Below are positions 40,101 through 52,520 of a stretch of 64,000 nucleotides of DNA, piece by piece. A program made the translations under genes and the position numbers. A model generated the notes under the pieces. The model did not search any database. It was not told the origin of the DNA and was given only the letters and a program-made list of their open reading frames with translations. The DNA is from Lethocerus indicus (lineage: Eukaryota; Arthropoda; Insecta; Hemiptera; Belostomatidae), in NCBI GenBank assembly GCA_019843655.1, contig JACDQD010000004.1, positions 25,369,872-25,433,871 of the forward strand, written 5' to 3'. Within the stretch, counting starts at the first letter, position 1. Each line of letters starts with the position of its first letter.

Positions 40101-40292
40101 ATAAAGGAAACGGATAGCAATAAAGCGGAGAAGGGCGAAGGAGGAGAGAAAAAGAGATAGCGGAGAAGGAATAAATATTAACCCAGGAGGAAAGGGCAGA
40201 AAGGTCGTTCACCCACACCGCCTATACCCAATCTCTCCCTCTCTCTCACCGCCTCTCTCAGTCTGTCTCTCTTTCTCTTTCTCTCTTTCTTT
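40101..40292. repeat. purine tract followed by pyrimidine tract
   Basis: The plus strand is purine-rich from about 40101 to 40205 (GGAGAAGG-type sequence) and switches within a few bases to pyrimidine-rich CT repeats from about 40208 to 40292. The halves could pair only loosely. It may be a compound microsatellite or a replication- or transcription-linked asymmetry switch. Confidence 0.7.
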
Positions 40293-43208
40293 GAGCTTGA
40301 ACACAATAAGCAAGACAAGGACGGAAGACTTCTCGACCCCCCTCCCCTCTCGACTCACTACATCTTTATATAATAACGCTCTCTGTGTCCCATTATACTT
40401 GACAGACGTACAGAAGAAGTGTTACACACAAGCTTCAATAGGACTCCTGCCACCCTACCCCCCACCCGACACAAACTCCCTTTGAACTCCCGGAGAACGG
40501 TTCTAATCTTACTCCTCTAAGTATCGCGATCGGCGTTTCCGCATCTCCCCGCCGATAAATTACGGGACGGTTCGGCCCGAAATTTGAAAATAGTTCGACT
40601 CGGAATTAGTGCATGCATTACGAAAAGGTCTCTTTATTCGGGTCATGTGGAACATTCAGATCGGGAGAACTTGTCCGACTTCCAACACTTCGTAGCCCTT
40701 TAACAATCGAGCTAAACAATTGGTTTTACAGACGATTCAAAAGTCAATGAGTAGGTTACGATGACTTGCGGAATCGGTACCATTTAATCACTGTATTATA
40801 GTTATGAAACAATTATATTTGAATTGGATAATTCTGGATGGATGTACTTCAGAGAAATGAACAATATAGACTGAAAAATATAGACAGCCTGTCTTTTGCA
40901 AGACCGGTGTCGGTCGCTTTTCTGTAGCTCTACCAAAACCCACACCATATATTTTTATGTACATATAATAACCGCGTTGAAACTTTCAATAGAACCACAT
41001 TCAACTATATTTCACGATACTCGACGAAAACTTTAAAATGATGGGTCCATGCTATCTGACGCTTCGTTTCGGTGTCCACGGCAGCGTGGGACCGAATTTG
41101 TTTCTTTTGCAGAACTGGACGTGGAAAACGGTCCGTTTTAAATATGAAGGCTGGACCGTTCAGCCTTAACTTGAAATAAATACTAACTCCGAAGAGCAGC
41201 GCCGGCCGAAAGGAGGCGAAGCGGACGGCCTTCGGCCACGCACGACTAATGGAAACTAATAAAAACGGACGGCAAAAACGGCTCGAGGAGCGCGGCCGCC
41301 CCGTCATTGCCTCGGCCTCCGAACATGATTGAAAGATAATACTCATAACTGCCGTTTTTTTATCCCCCGAAGCCGTTCGGCCATTCCATACATACACCGC
41401 CGCCAACGTGATATATGGAGTCGGCTAGTCAGAAGGGGGCAAAAAACAAGTGTTTCGAAACGAATTAAGCCTTTTGAATTAACTTATGGTCACTGCACGT
41501 TATTACGATAACATGCTAATTTAGAACATGGCGTGTTTCCTGGTAAGACCAGGGATTGTGTCGAATAGAGCCATCGTTAACGTCGAGAGAGACGAACTGT
41601 TCATAGAATAATCAGATAACCTATTTCCTATATCGAAATGCGCTATTAATACTACATTTAAAACACATTTCATGAGATAACAAAAACAATAAAACCTTCA
41701 AGGAGTTGTAAAGTACTTTTATTAATAATAGCATTGAACAGGACAAAATAAACATACGGCGGAAATTGACTACGTGCATGCGTGTCCCAGCATACAGAGA
41801 CCATCATTATTGAGCATTAATGCCTTTAATAAATTCGGAGAATAATCGGATTAATAATAAATAATCCGAACAAACTAAATCTCGGACATAATATCGGAGC
41901 CAGGGTTATAAATTTGTAACGCTCTAAATCAATGCATATCACCAGGGTGGGATCACAGAAAATACAGAAGTTGGTGGTAAAAAAAAGGTAAGGAGAGCGA
42001 CGTTGGAAATTGTGAGGGTCAACGAGTGGCGGGCCGGTAATCAAAGCCTCCTTTATGGAGGGGGCATTACATAACCGGACTCCACAAACTAAAACCAAAG
42101 AAGACACGAAGCCAGATAACGATCTTAATGCCGTTTTCTAAATGCCCGACACGCATTCCTTCTATTCCTGTTTTGCTAGCCATAAAAAAAGCCTACTTAC
42201 ACGGTATGCTCGTTCTAACCGGGCAATAGATTTTATCGCCTGGCGCTCGTAAATTTCCAAATCGTACAATGACGCATTTTCACGCAATAAGTACAGTGCA
42301 AAAAATTGTTGCGACATAAATAATCGCTATTTAATTCAACTAGACAGAAAATAATGACAACAGTTTGTTTGTCCTCAATAAGGACGTCCTCTTTAACTCG
42401 GGCTTTAAAATTGCAAGTAATCGTAAGAGCATTTAAACCGGTACAGAGTCGATGTTAAAGACAAGATTTCTACTGTAAACACATTGCGGCACTGGATTTT
42501 ATATCCGTAAATAATAAAACCGAGTAAATAATTAATTCCTTCAGGAACGGCAGCCAAGTAATAAATAGTTCTGGGAATAATAAATATTAATTCGAAGCGC
42601 CTACACGCAACAGTTAAACGCCCATACTGTTGCACAGCAACGTGGGTTGTTCAACGTTGATGGCTATAATTTTAAGTGGGATAGTCAGAAGAGGCTGAAG
42701 CGGCAATAACAACTATCGCTGTTATTTATTGAAGAAAACTCTCAATGCCGACTCCAAAAATATATTAAACCCTTTGAGTTTCGTTAATTTTCACCTCAAC
42801 TACAAAACGGACGCTTTTCATTAATCTTCATGGTGAATTCAGACTCGGTAGAGTAGTATAAGGACATTTTTCTGAGTGAGGTCGCCCGATTTATCTTGAA
42901 GGCGGGAACATGACGAGAATACAAGAGCGGATGGGGCCGTCATTTTTATTGCGCTGTCGTAAACAAAGCAAAGTATCTCCGCTCTTTTGTACCGACCAGA
43001 ATTCAAATATTCCCCGTGAAATACACGCGAAATGTCCCATCTCAATGTCGGATTAATTCAAGAGCTGAACCAGCGTGCGCCATACCAGAAAACCAAAAAG
43101 TACCGGAAGACTATTAAGGATGTAGAGATAATGAAACGAGTAGCATTAAACGAGGGAGACTAGAGGGAAAATCGCGCGAGTCATGAGTTAGATTCACCAC
43201 TAATTATG

Positions 43209-43251
43209 ATAATTATGACTTCTTCCCGAGGTCGACCTGAAGAATAATTAT
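43209..43251. repeat. 43-bp bulged palindrome
   Basis: Left arm ATAATTAT, TTCTTC, AGGTC (with GAC and CCG inserted between the blocks) is complementary to right arm GACCT, GAAGAA, TAATTAT. That gives about 18-19 pairs interrupted only by two 3-nt bulges, with no central loop. The next 40 bp repeat the pieces GGTCGAC and CTTCCCGA in direct orientation. Confidence 0.65.
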
Positions 43252-44852
43252 GCCGAAGGTCGACGTGAGACTCTTCCCGAACAGCGTCCCGATCCAATTT
43301 ACCGTACGTTATCCGTTAGCCCACTTCAAGTCTTTCCTACAATTTGAGCTACAGCTCGGTAGAAACCGAATGGAGTTGGGCTAAATACAACCTAAGACCT
43401 CCCTCCCGCCCCCTGCTAAAGTAAAATCTTTTATATGTCCAAAGTGCGCGCCAAAGACCCCCGAGCCAAAGACACGTAGCCCTTCAAACTTTAATGGGCC
43501 GCCCCCGAACTCCGCAAGTAATTAAAACTTGGCAAAACATAATTTAAATTAATGCCCCCGCAACGCAACCCTGGAACAATGAGATTCGACCTGGATTTAA
43601 TGTCGTTCAACCATTTAACAGTGGAAGTATATAAACGCGAAGATCCTTCTCGACATAGCATTCTATGCCCTGTTGTTATGCTTTACTATATTTATTTCTA
43701 ATAATAAATTACCCATCAATATGTTTCGTATTACGAACACACACAACACAGTTCTGTATAGCTCTCTTCTATACATTTAATGTTTAATGCTCACACCAGT
43801 CAGTTCAGGCCAATAATAAATAACAAGACAAATTCAAGAAAACAAGAATAACGTATTTAATTATGAATTTATTTGGACCCACTCGGAAGTGGGTTCGACG
43901 TTTTTCTGTCGATCGGATCGTATTATACATGGGGGTTGGCTGGGGCGGATGTTGTCCAGATATTGGAGGAGGCGGCAAGTCATAACGCGGACTAATGCCG
44001 GTCGAGCACGAGAACAGGAACACGCAACCTCCTGCATTCATCGGCACTTATCGCGATTGCCCGCCTCCAGAGCTTACATATAAAACAGTCGGCCTCCTAA
44101 CTGTGACTCTTCACTTAAACGTTCCTCGGCGCGCTCTTTATTGATATGAGGCCGCAAATAGTGGCTCACGTAGAGACTCGATATCCGACTCAAAAGCGAC
44201 GCAGAGAAACAACGAAGAACATTACCGAACCCCACAAAAAATCGAACAGAAATTTAAGTAAATCTTCAGCAGTCGATGGGAAGTCTCAGCGATTCAACCA
44301 TCTATGCCGCAAAATTACAAATTAACAAAATTTATACAAGAGAACAATTCTACAGGCCCGATACTGGGAACTGGTGGGTATTGGGAGCATTGACCTGGGC
44401 GGTGATTGAATTGGGGACACTTCTGAAGTTATAATGCTATTGTTCCGTGACTAAAAATAAACGTTTTTTGTGTTTTCTTATAGTGATCGATGTTGGGGGC
44501 GGCCCGCCGATACAGACTTTTATTGTACGCCAAATAAATAACAGGCGCCGGAGAATAAATATGACGTTCGGATATTATAGAATTTTCGAAAAGCCTTTCT
44601 AATAAATGGGAACTGTGTGAATGGAAAAGGTTGTCAAATATTTCGCTCGTGTAGGCATATTAAGGAGGAAGGAAGTCTTTCCAGTAGCCCAGAAGAAGAC
44701 GGGGCGTACAAAAAAGGGAAAACCGAGAGGAGTCCTGTGGGAGAATGATAGAGCGTTCGCCATTTCTGCGGGGAGAGCCGGCCAACGAGCATTCTGCGCG
44801 GCCGCCGCGTATGAATAATTTATCGGGCGTATTACGAAAACGAGACGACCAC

Positions 44853-44898
44853 CCTCCTCCTCCTCCTCCTCCTCCTCCTCCTCCTCCTCCTCCTCCTA
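44853..44898 (+). repeat. (CTC)n array
   Basis: About 15 uninterrupted CTC/TCC units, the longest trinucleotide array in the window. Pro- and Gly-homopolymer frames across it are artefacts. Confidence 0.97.
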
Positions 44899-46705
44899 CC
44901 CACACCGCTCCCCTTTACCCGGCCTAAAGAATCGATGATAAATCTCGAAGGGGGGAGTACGCTTAATAGTCATGACCTATCGACGGTTCTAAACTATCGG
45001 ATAATCAATCATAAAATTGCCTCCCCGATAGACACCACTGCGGGGGGACATAATAAAATCGTAAATTTGTCATTGCCCCAAATGATTAATTTGGCGTAAA
45101 CATTTACCCGAACAATTCAAGTTGAATCCATCACACATTGCATTCGGGAAAACACTTTATTTTTCATTCGGTGAATGAACGAATATTTTTATTGATCGGA
45201 AGTACATATTTTGACGACAGGTCTTGTTCGGTGATATACGTTATGAAATCTGCATTAACCCAATTTAAAGTACAGTGAGAAACACAAATATAAGGTACAA
45301 ATTAATGGGATTATCAAGTCGCTATATATAGCAACTAGAACTCAAACCTATATTAATGCAAAATATGTATTTACTTCTAGTAATGATTGATTGACCAACA
45401 ACGAATGTAATTCTAGTTAAATACGGTTTTAATAAATATACATTATAGATTAGATTTGATTGTTAGATTGATTAAATTAGGTTAGGACCTGTTTAAATAC
45501 GGCAGTTGTATCAATTTGCAGAAAATAAAGTTTTCGCTTGGCCATCGATAATTAGCGAGAAGAATATAGAGGGACGTGGCTAATTAATATGCCTCATCAA
45601 TACGCGGCAAATACGGACGGGCGAAATTGCATTCGAGTCCGATGGACAATTCGAACAGCGGTCATTTAAGCCCGGGCCCTTGGCTGGGAGCCGCGCGGGC
45701 CAAGCTGCGCGATGAATAATTCATGCCTCGATATTAGGAGAAATCTCGAGGGGGAGAGATCTCGGCCCGAATCCGGGCCACTACCAGCCACTGGCAGCCA
45801 GGTTTGTTTGTTACAGGACGAACTATGAACCGGCGACAATTTTCATTTTGGCCCCAAGCCCTGTGCAGGGCCACAAGAACAACTGGCTTTCAGTTTTAGT
45901 TCAGAATTATCACCGAGATTCCTGTATTAGCTATTATTTATTCAGCGATCGCTGGTTAAAACGTCTAGTCTGCCAGTATACTTTTGATTAGCGAAAATGA
46001 ATAAAGTGAGGCGTCACAACCAAACGCCGTTCGCAGTAACGATAAACGTGACGGATGACGGATGAACGATTCGTTTTATTCAATTAACTTTTTTGTCGTA
46101 TTCGGCCGAACGCATAATGGAAATAAAGGGGAGGGGTTGCACGCGGCGTTCACTTATTGTTGCCCTGCCTGCCACGGGACCAGTTTTAATAAATTCTCTG
46201 TACGAAATACAGATCGCGGAATTAAAATTTGCAATTAATGGAAAAGCCAGTACGGCGGTAAATTGTACACAGAAAGTATTGCGAGTGAGTTCGGCGGAAT
46301 CGGTAACGAATGTTTCCAACACGTGCTCCCAAACAGGTTCGATTCCATAAATTTGGCATAACTTTCAAATTAATTACTAATCGGAACGGGGTAACAAATG
46401 CGGACGATATTTCGTCCGGAACGGTAAGGAAATTTAGTCAAATTGATCCGGTAGTTTAGTGCTAACGATGCTGTTCGGCGGAGCCCGAAATTAAAAAAAA
46501 AGAATTTCCAATGGGTGGGTGGGGTATGTGCAGGAGTGTGGGAGAACGACCCGGGACGAGTGGGAAGTTGTCGATGGGGGAATGGGGATCGATGAAGGGG
46601 GAGACTAAATCAAAAGAAGTGGAGAGGGACAGCCGTGGATGGGAGAGAATAAGACAGAGCTAACGAGAAAGGGACACGGCCAGGCGACCGTTTCGGCCAA
46701 CGACC

Positions 46706-46739
46706 CCCGAGGGAGGATTTCTCCCAGCGGTCCCTCGGG
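46706..46739. repeat. GC-rich 9-bp stem hairpin
   Basis: CCCGAGGGA (46706-46714) pairs exactly with TCCCTCGGG (46731-46739). The 16-nt loop can itself pair partly. It sits just after a long G-rich zone. Confidence 0.65.
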
Positions 46740-47378
46740 AACCGTGGGGGATGTTGTGAACACGATGAAAACAGAACAGTAATTCGTAAATATAATCGAA
46801 AGATGAAATTATATATTTTTTCAATCGTCCCCGCTATCTCAAGTGGTGGAGAATTATGTTCAGCGTATTACACAAGTATGTATTTCGGGAAAATTTTGGT
46901 TACTTTAGCCTATGTAGTGAAACAACATAAACAATAAAATATAATATGGTTATAAAATTAAATTTCTTAAAAACTCGACTTAACTTATTGACTTTTGACG
47001 GGGCCGAATATGCGCCTTTGAAAATATAGTTTCAGAATTAGAATAGTTAGTATGGGGGGGGGGTACGAAAGGAGAAACGGGAGGCCGTGAATGCAAAATT
47101 TGATACGAGGATCATAAGGTCCGGAAGGTAGGGGTGGGTAGGGGAGGTAGGAACACGGGACAACCCTCATTTTCATCCCCATTCCTAGTCGTTCAGAGGG
47201 TGTCTGTCTGTGTGTATACCCTCACAATATTATGTACTAACTTGGAGGAGCGCTCGAGAATCTAATTTCGCAGCCCTCCTCCTCTAAACCTCCCGACCCT
47301 TATTAATGGGCGCCGTATTATTTAGGTGAAGACACAGCCGCCCTCGCGATAAATTACCGTCGTTTGATTCCAATTTAG

Positions 47379-47396
47379 TCTCTCTCTCTCTCTCTC
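47379..47396 (+). repeat. short (TC)n array
   Basis: Nine TC dinucleotides followed by GCAG. This resembles a polypyrimidine-AG splice acceptor (TCTCTCTCGCAG|A), but no coding frame follows that I can support. Confidence 0.8.
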
Positions 47397-47465
47397 GCAG
47401 ACTAAACGGTGCACAGCCGCGCTTTCATTACTTTCACTCGTGCCGTTCCCTCCTTATCACTTCAC

Positions 47466-47488
47466 GCCGACAGTGATAATCTGTCGGC
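47466..47488. repeat. GC-rich 8-bp stem hairpin
   Basis: GCCGACAG (47466-47473) pairs exactly with CTGTCGGC (47481-47488) around a 7-nt loop. Confidence 0.7.
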
Positions 47489-48204
47489 TTTAAATTTTCA
47501 GTCAGTGCCTCGGAATTTTAATTCACGATCGGATATACCGCGCCAATAGAATCAAGGGGATTAACGACAGAATAAGGCAGGGTGAGGCGAAGCTTCCGAC
47601 ACGGGGGCCTTTATTCTGTCAAACCGGGCCACGGCCACTTTCACCACCCGAGAGAGTAGAAACGTGTCCAGACTACCGCGGTTTCCTTTGGCTAGCTTTT
47701 ATATTTATTGCGTATACTCCTACACGCACGAACTATAAATACCGATAGCCTCTAATAAAATACTGTTTATTGTAACTATATTACAATTAAGCATGGTAAT
47801 AAACTTGCGTTCAGGAAGGTATAAGTACACTGAAGTAAGATTTTAATATTCCAAAACGTCCGTGTCCCCACCGGTCATTCTGCCTGGCACGTTTAGTATA
47901 ATAAATGTACATTTTCGAAAGAGTGAAGAGAATTACTATAATCGTCCGCGGTGGCACACCTGCCGAGATGTGTTCCTCGGGGAAGTGACCCGGAAAATCG
48001 AATTGATAAATGGGCGCTGTCGTTAAACGAAAGGCAGACATTTTTTCACGCCCCTCGAACCCCCCAGTTGGGAGCTACTCGTGAACCTGAACTCGTGGAG
48101 GTCGAAGACGAAGTTGCCCGGCGTAACTTTTTTAATATTCGGCAGGTTACATATATATATAGTTTTTTGTTTAATTTTGCGGCAGTCTGCTAAACGGCGC
48201 CATC

Positions 48205-48228
48205 GAACCGGTTTCGGCCGCCAGTCGG
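48205..48228 (-). repeat. partial match to the shared 32-bp motif
   Basis: On the minus strand GGCCGAAACCGGT matches the core of the other copies, and a GGCG block lies just 5', but the spacing is shorter and the 3' end differs. It may be a truncated copy or chance. Confidence 0.25.
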
Positions 48229-50321
48229 ACAGCCCCCGCCGGCTCGTCCGCCTGAATATTTTAATTTCGGGTCACGTGTTGGGGTACTGCATGAGAGAAG
48301 ATAAAAATTGAGCGAGGTGAACGATTTAATCCGATCGTGGTTGTGTAACCAATCGGTTTGTCCGTAGACGAATCGACAGACTTCCAAAACAAGGAAACGT
48401 TTATTTATATTGTACGTTACTCAATTGGTACTAAGCGTTCTTCGTTTCTGTAAGGTCGAATATGAAACAAGCCGCTCTGACTGAATCTATTGATATAGTA
48501 TACGATTTATAAAAGTTCTATTTTAAAATACTTCTTAGGCGGTACACGAGGGTTTGGAATACTAGCGATTTTCTGTCCCCATTTGGTGATCTGTTCTAGA
48601 GCGTGACCGGGTTGGGCTACTCGCCCAAGTAGTCTTCAGTAGTCTACCGTCCGCGTATATCAGTGTCAAGGTTACCGCGTGACAATGCGCACAGGATGCC
48701 GGCGGACGGACAAGCTTAAGCGCCGCACTGGGATGAAGATTTGTATGAGAGCCTGAAGAATGTAGAATGTAAATAAATCTCATCCCCACTCGATCAAACG
48801 GGGGGCGTGTGTCAACGGGTATATAACCAACGTCAGAAGGTCACATTCCCACGACAATCCGACGTCTTACGGCATGATGGAAGACCATTCAAACTTTCAG
48901 TGCCTGGGGAAACGCCAGTTGTCAAGAGGCAAAAGTTGAGTTGCCCAATCTCTCATAAATGGTTGCAATAGAAACATTCTTAAATAACGTAATATATATT
49001 AATAATAACAATAACAGGCAGTCTCGCTGGAATATTAGAAAATATTTCCATACACAAAAGGATAAATATGTAAAGCGATAGCGCACTGTGGTATTCGATG
49101 ACGACAGGCAGCAAAAAGCAGATAACCATTACCCAAGGTAAAGAAACAATGCCGGAAGCTGTTCATAATTGAAGGGGAAAGAAAAGCAGGGATCGGCTCG
49201 AGATTAGGACCCCTACAAGGAACACCGGCATTCCTCGACCACTAGTCAACTCAAACCAGTCACTTCCCCACTGTAATACACCGGTTTTTAGAATAATCAA
49301 GGACGGAATAGCATAAAAAAATAATAAAGAAATCAATAACTCGACTCATTCATACTGGGCAGAATTCATTAGGCTAAATACAAATACAGGACGTGGAGAA
49401 AAGTAATTTTTTACCCGCTTAAGAGAACAAGACAAAACTTCTTCTCCCGGCCTTGGTTCCCGGCAACAATCGGGGAAGTCAAACGCGCCTAGAGGATCAC
49501 GAGTTCAGTTAATGCGCCACTGTGGGGCACGTCAGTTTCAGACTCGGCCCCAGAAAACATGAACTCCAATGAACTAACTTCTAGTTCGGGTCCGACCGCG
49601 AAATCTCTGACCAAGAAACTTTCCCGGATCGTGCCGCGGCCGAACAGTAACTTAAACCGGTATCATTTCCTCATTCCTCCAACAACTATTTAATTAGTTC
49701 TACGCCTCACGGCCGCAGGATGTCCAAAGAGTATCCTCGATGAATTGGAATAATCTAATTCTACGATTCGGCATCAATGCACGTTTCGTTCACCTCACGA
49801 ATAAAAATATAATTAGCTACATAGTGACGGCAAAAAATCCACCAGAAAACACCGAGTGGACCTGTCCACTGTCCAAGGTAACCATCGGTTCTTCTAATTC
49901 CGCGTCATTAACATTTTTACGTTCGAAAGCGTCGAGGAATTGCCCACCGGTGTCGGCAGTAACGAGCGCGACCGAAAGGTCAAGGATGGGTTGCAGAAAA
50001 TTGAAACGTGGGGTAAAGGTGGAGTGCAGTTAATAATAAGGAGCCTTTTTTGCGTTCACGAACCGCGGCCCGAACCACGGAAAATATTCGAAAAAAGAAC
50101 AAATGGACGCGACCTAAAGAAAATACAAGTACACTTTACAACAGAGCAGATATTTTCCGAGAGACTGTAACTGCTGCGGTATTTAAATATGAAATATTTG
50201 GCCTAAGGTCAATAAAAATATGCTCCAGATACGGCACAAAACGGTAGTAATATCTCAGATATGCGTATCTTTTAGCGACATTTCAAAAATAAAATTGAAA
50301 TATTTTACATTATTATGAAAT

Positions 50322-50342
50322 GTAGGATAATATTAGTCCTAC
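50322..50342. repeat. 6-bp stem hairpin
   Basis: GTAGGA (50322-50327) pairs with TCCTAC (50337-50342). It is short and could be chance. Confidence 0.35.
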
Positions 50343-52489
50343 CAGACTGCCCGCTGAATATTATCGGGACTTAAAATTTCAAAGGAGAAACTTCTCCCGA
50401 TATAGATGTTATGTCTCAGTGTTGGAACTGAAACCGGGCAATCACGAATTCTTCATGCTTTCGTGACCAATCGCTCTTCAGATGCAGCATGCCATCGGTC
50501 CCTTCCTCGGAGCTTCAGGGGCCCCTCGTTTCAACGCCGCTTCGATTCAATCAATACCGAACACTGTTTGGAAGTATCCCCCACCTCAATAACCTCCAAT
50601 TCTGTCCGCTAACCTGAATTTTTTTTGTTTCAGACCCCTCCGTATTATTTTAATCGCTCACCGGCGTAACGTTATAATTGATACGACGTAATTAAACCAA
50701 AGGGGACAATTTATTTTAAGTGGTATATGGGACATGGGCATAGCTAATGACGACGTCTTTTTGGTTTCTTTACCCATTGACACATTTCAGTAAAAAACAT
50801 TCGTCAACATTCCAATTATATCATTTCCAAGAAAAAATAATTCTTCTTTTTCAATTCTCGCGCATTGTGTTATGTTTGTCTTATAACATTTCACTGACTG
50901 AGAGAAGCTAATATCTGCGTTTAGGGCCGATTGCGAAACGGAATTGTTAAGAAGGTGCACTAATCCAGATAAATCAGACTTTTATAGTATCGGAGCTTGG
51001 AAGATCAATCAGTTGATGGAATCGAAGAGTCCGATTTTAATTAATTCGTCCTCCCTCCTGTTACGGGAGGGAATATCCGCCTCCCCTTTCAGTCCAGTGC
51101 TTTCTTTCATCGACCCAGACCCGACTAATCTCGGGGAAATTATCTTAACCCATTCGTTGGGAGGTCCTCGAGCACTCGGAATATTGATTATCTTAATATA
51201 GCGCAGGAGCTTAATTTTACAGTGCAGATTATTCATTCATCACTATCAATGCAAATTTATAACTTTATTCTTGCCTATTTTACCATAAGTCCTGCTTCTA
51301 CATTGTGCATGTGCGAAAGTTTTTCTCTCAAGTCCTTCAACTACAGCGTATTAGGCCTTACACTAATTCGGCCTCCAGCCACAGCCAGTAGCATTCATTA
51401 GTAATTATGCAACAGTTCATTAGCATGCCCGGTGACTGCCGATAAACCTTGTGTTCGACATTATCGCTAGAGTAACCGGACATTAACACATTAATGTTAT
51501 AACGAGGGCGGAACCTTTAAATAGGTCCAGGATCACACGACCAACCGGCAGAAGATTTCGCCCCCTCCACTTTAGACTGCTGAACTATTCCATTTAGGAA
51601 TATTAAACGAGGCCGCGAAATCCTATCGAAACTTCCTTAAACTTTCATACGGTAAAATCATTCTCAAAACCCGGAAGTGTTTCTCGACTGAATTTAAATT
51701 TCAGGTCGCGAGGAAATTATTTAAAAAATAATACCGCGATCTGATAAATAGTTCAGTAGCTCGCGTGCGGACAACACGAGGGAACGTGTCTGACTCGGGA
51801 ACTGTCCGGTAATAACAACTACGTACAATCCTAATAAATGCATAGAACGTGGCCGGAGCCATTAACCCAGTTGAAATATCTTACACTGTGCCAGTAGAAA
51901 AGCAAAAAAATATTCATTCTCTTCAGCCTTGAATCCGATATTAAAATTTGAATAAAAACGTAAAGATCATCAATTAATGTTAAAACCCTTCTCTATAATA
52001 AATTATAAAATGTACATCCGATTTATCCCTGAATAAAATGTAGCGTCATTGGTTGGGTTGAATGGCCTGGCTTCGCCTCTGTCCTTATACACTCTGTCCA
52101 GCACCGATCAAATTCAGGTCATTCGGAGCCGAGTTCGCTTCGTTCAACAACGGAAAACGGATGAATGTAATCGCAATCGCTGAACGGGGAGATAGGAAAT
52201 TTAATTTTTTCGTCTATTTTCGGTGTATTGACGTATTGCACGAGTGGGTCAAATAAGATAATTTGGTAAATAATTGCATTTTCGGAATTCATCTCTTTGG
52301 TTGTCCCATCCGCGCACAGGTGGCCGGATTTGTTTTTCATTAGATGCAAATTCGAATTTAAAACGGGCCAACCTCGTTTGAGAGCCCCAATAGACCAGTT
52401 TACGAAATCGTTAAAATGACGCTCGTGAAAAATGCTAGCCGTATAAATCAAAAAGGCGAGACAGGGAATGGAACAGGGAGAGGGGAGGA

Positions 52490-52520
52490 GGGATAGAGGA
52501 GAGAGAGAGAGAGAGGGAGA
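52490..52520 (+). repeat. (GA)n purine array
   Basis: GA dinucleotides within a longer purine-rich tract (about 52.46-52.53 kb). Confidence 0.85.

Larger units (their letters stand above)
31208..43208. other. gene-free stretch with strand-asymmetric tracts
   Basis: No exon or RNA gene is recognisable. Distinctive content is purine-rich arrays at 31.62-31.67 and 35.35-35.41 kb, a C6-G10 junction at 33315-33330, G10 at 33871-33880, a G-rich then pyrimidine-rich switch at 36.45-36.63 kb, two strong quadruplex motifs, and a purine-to-pyrimidine switch at 40.1-40.3 kb. The 12-bp palindrome CGTTAATTAACG lies near 34.14 kb. ATTAATT-type homeodomain cores recur around 38.3-38.6 kb; these are common in AT-rich DNA. 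Confidence 0.6.

Noticed and set aside
46338..46348. GGTTCGATTCC, a consensus B box
   Set aside because: No D-arm, anticodon arm or acceptor stem can be drawn upstream.
47379..47401. Splice-acceptor-like pyrimidine tract ending GCAG
   Set aside because: It is simply a TC microsatellite followed by CAG; no supported coding frame follows.
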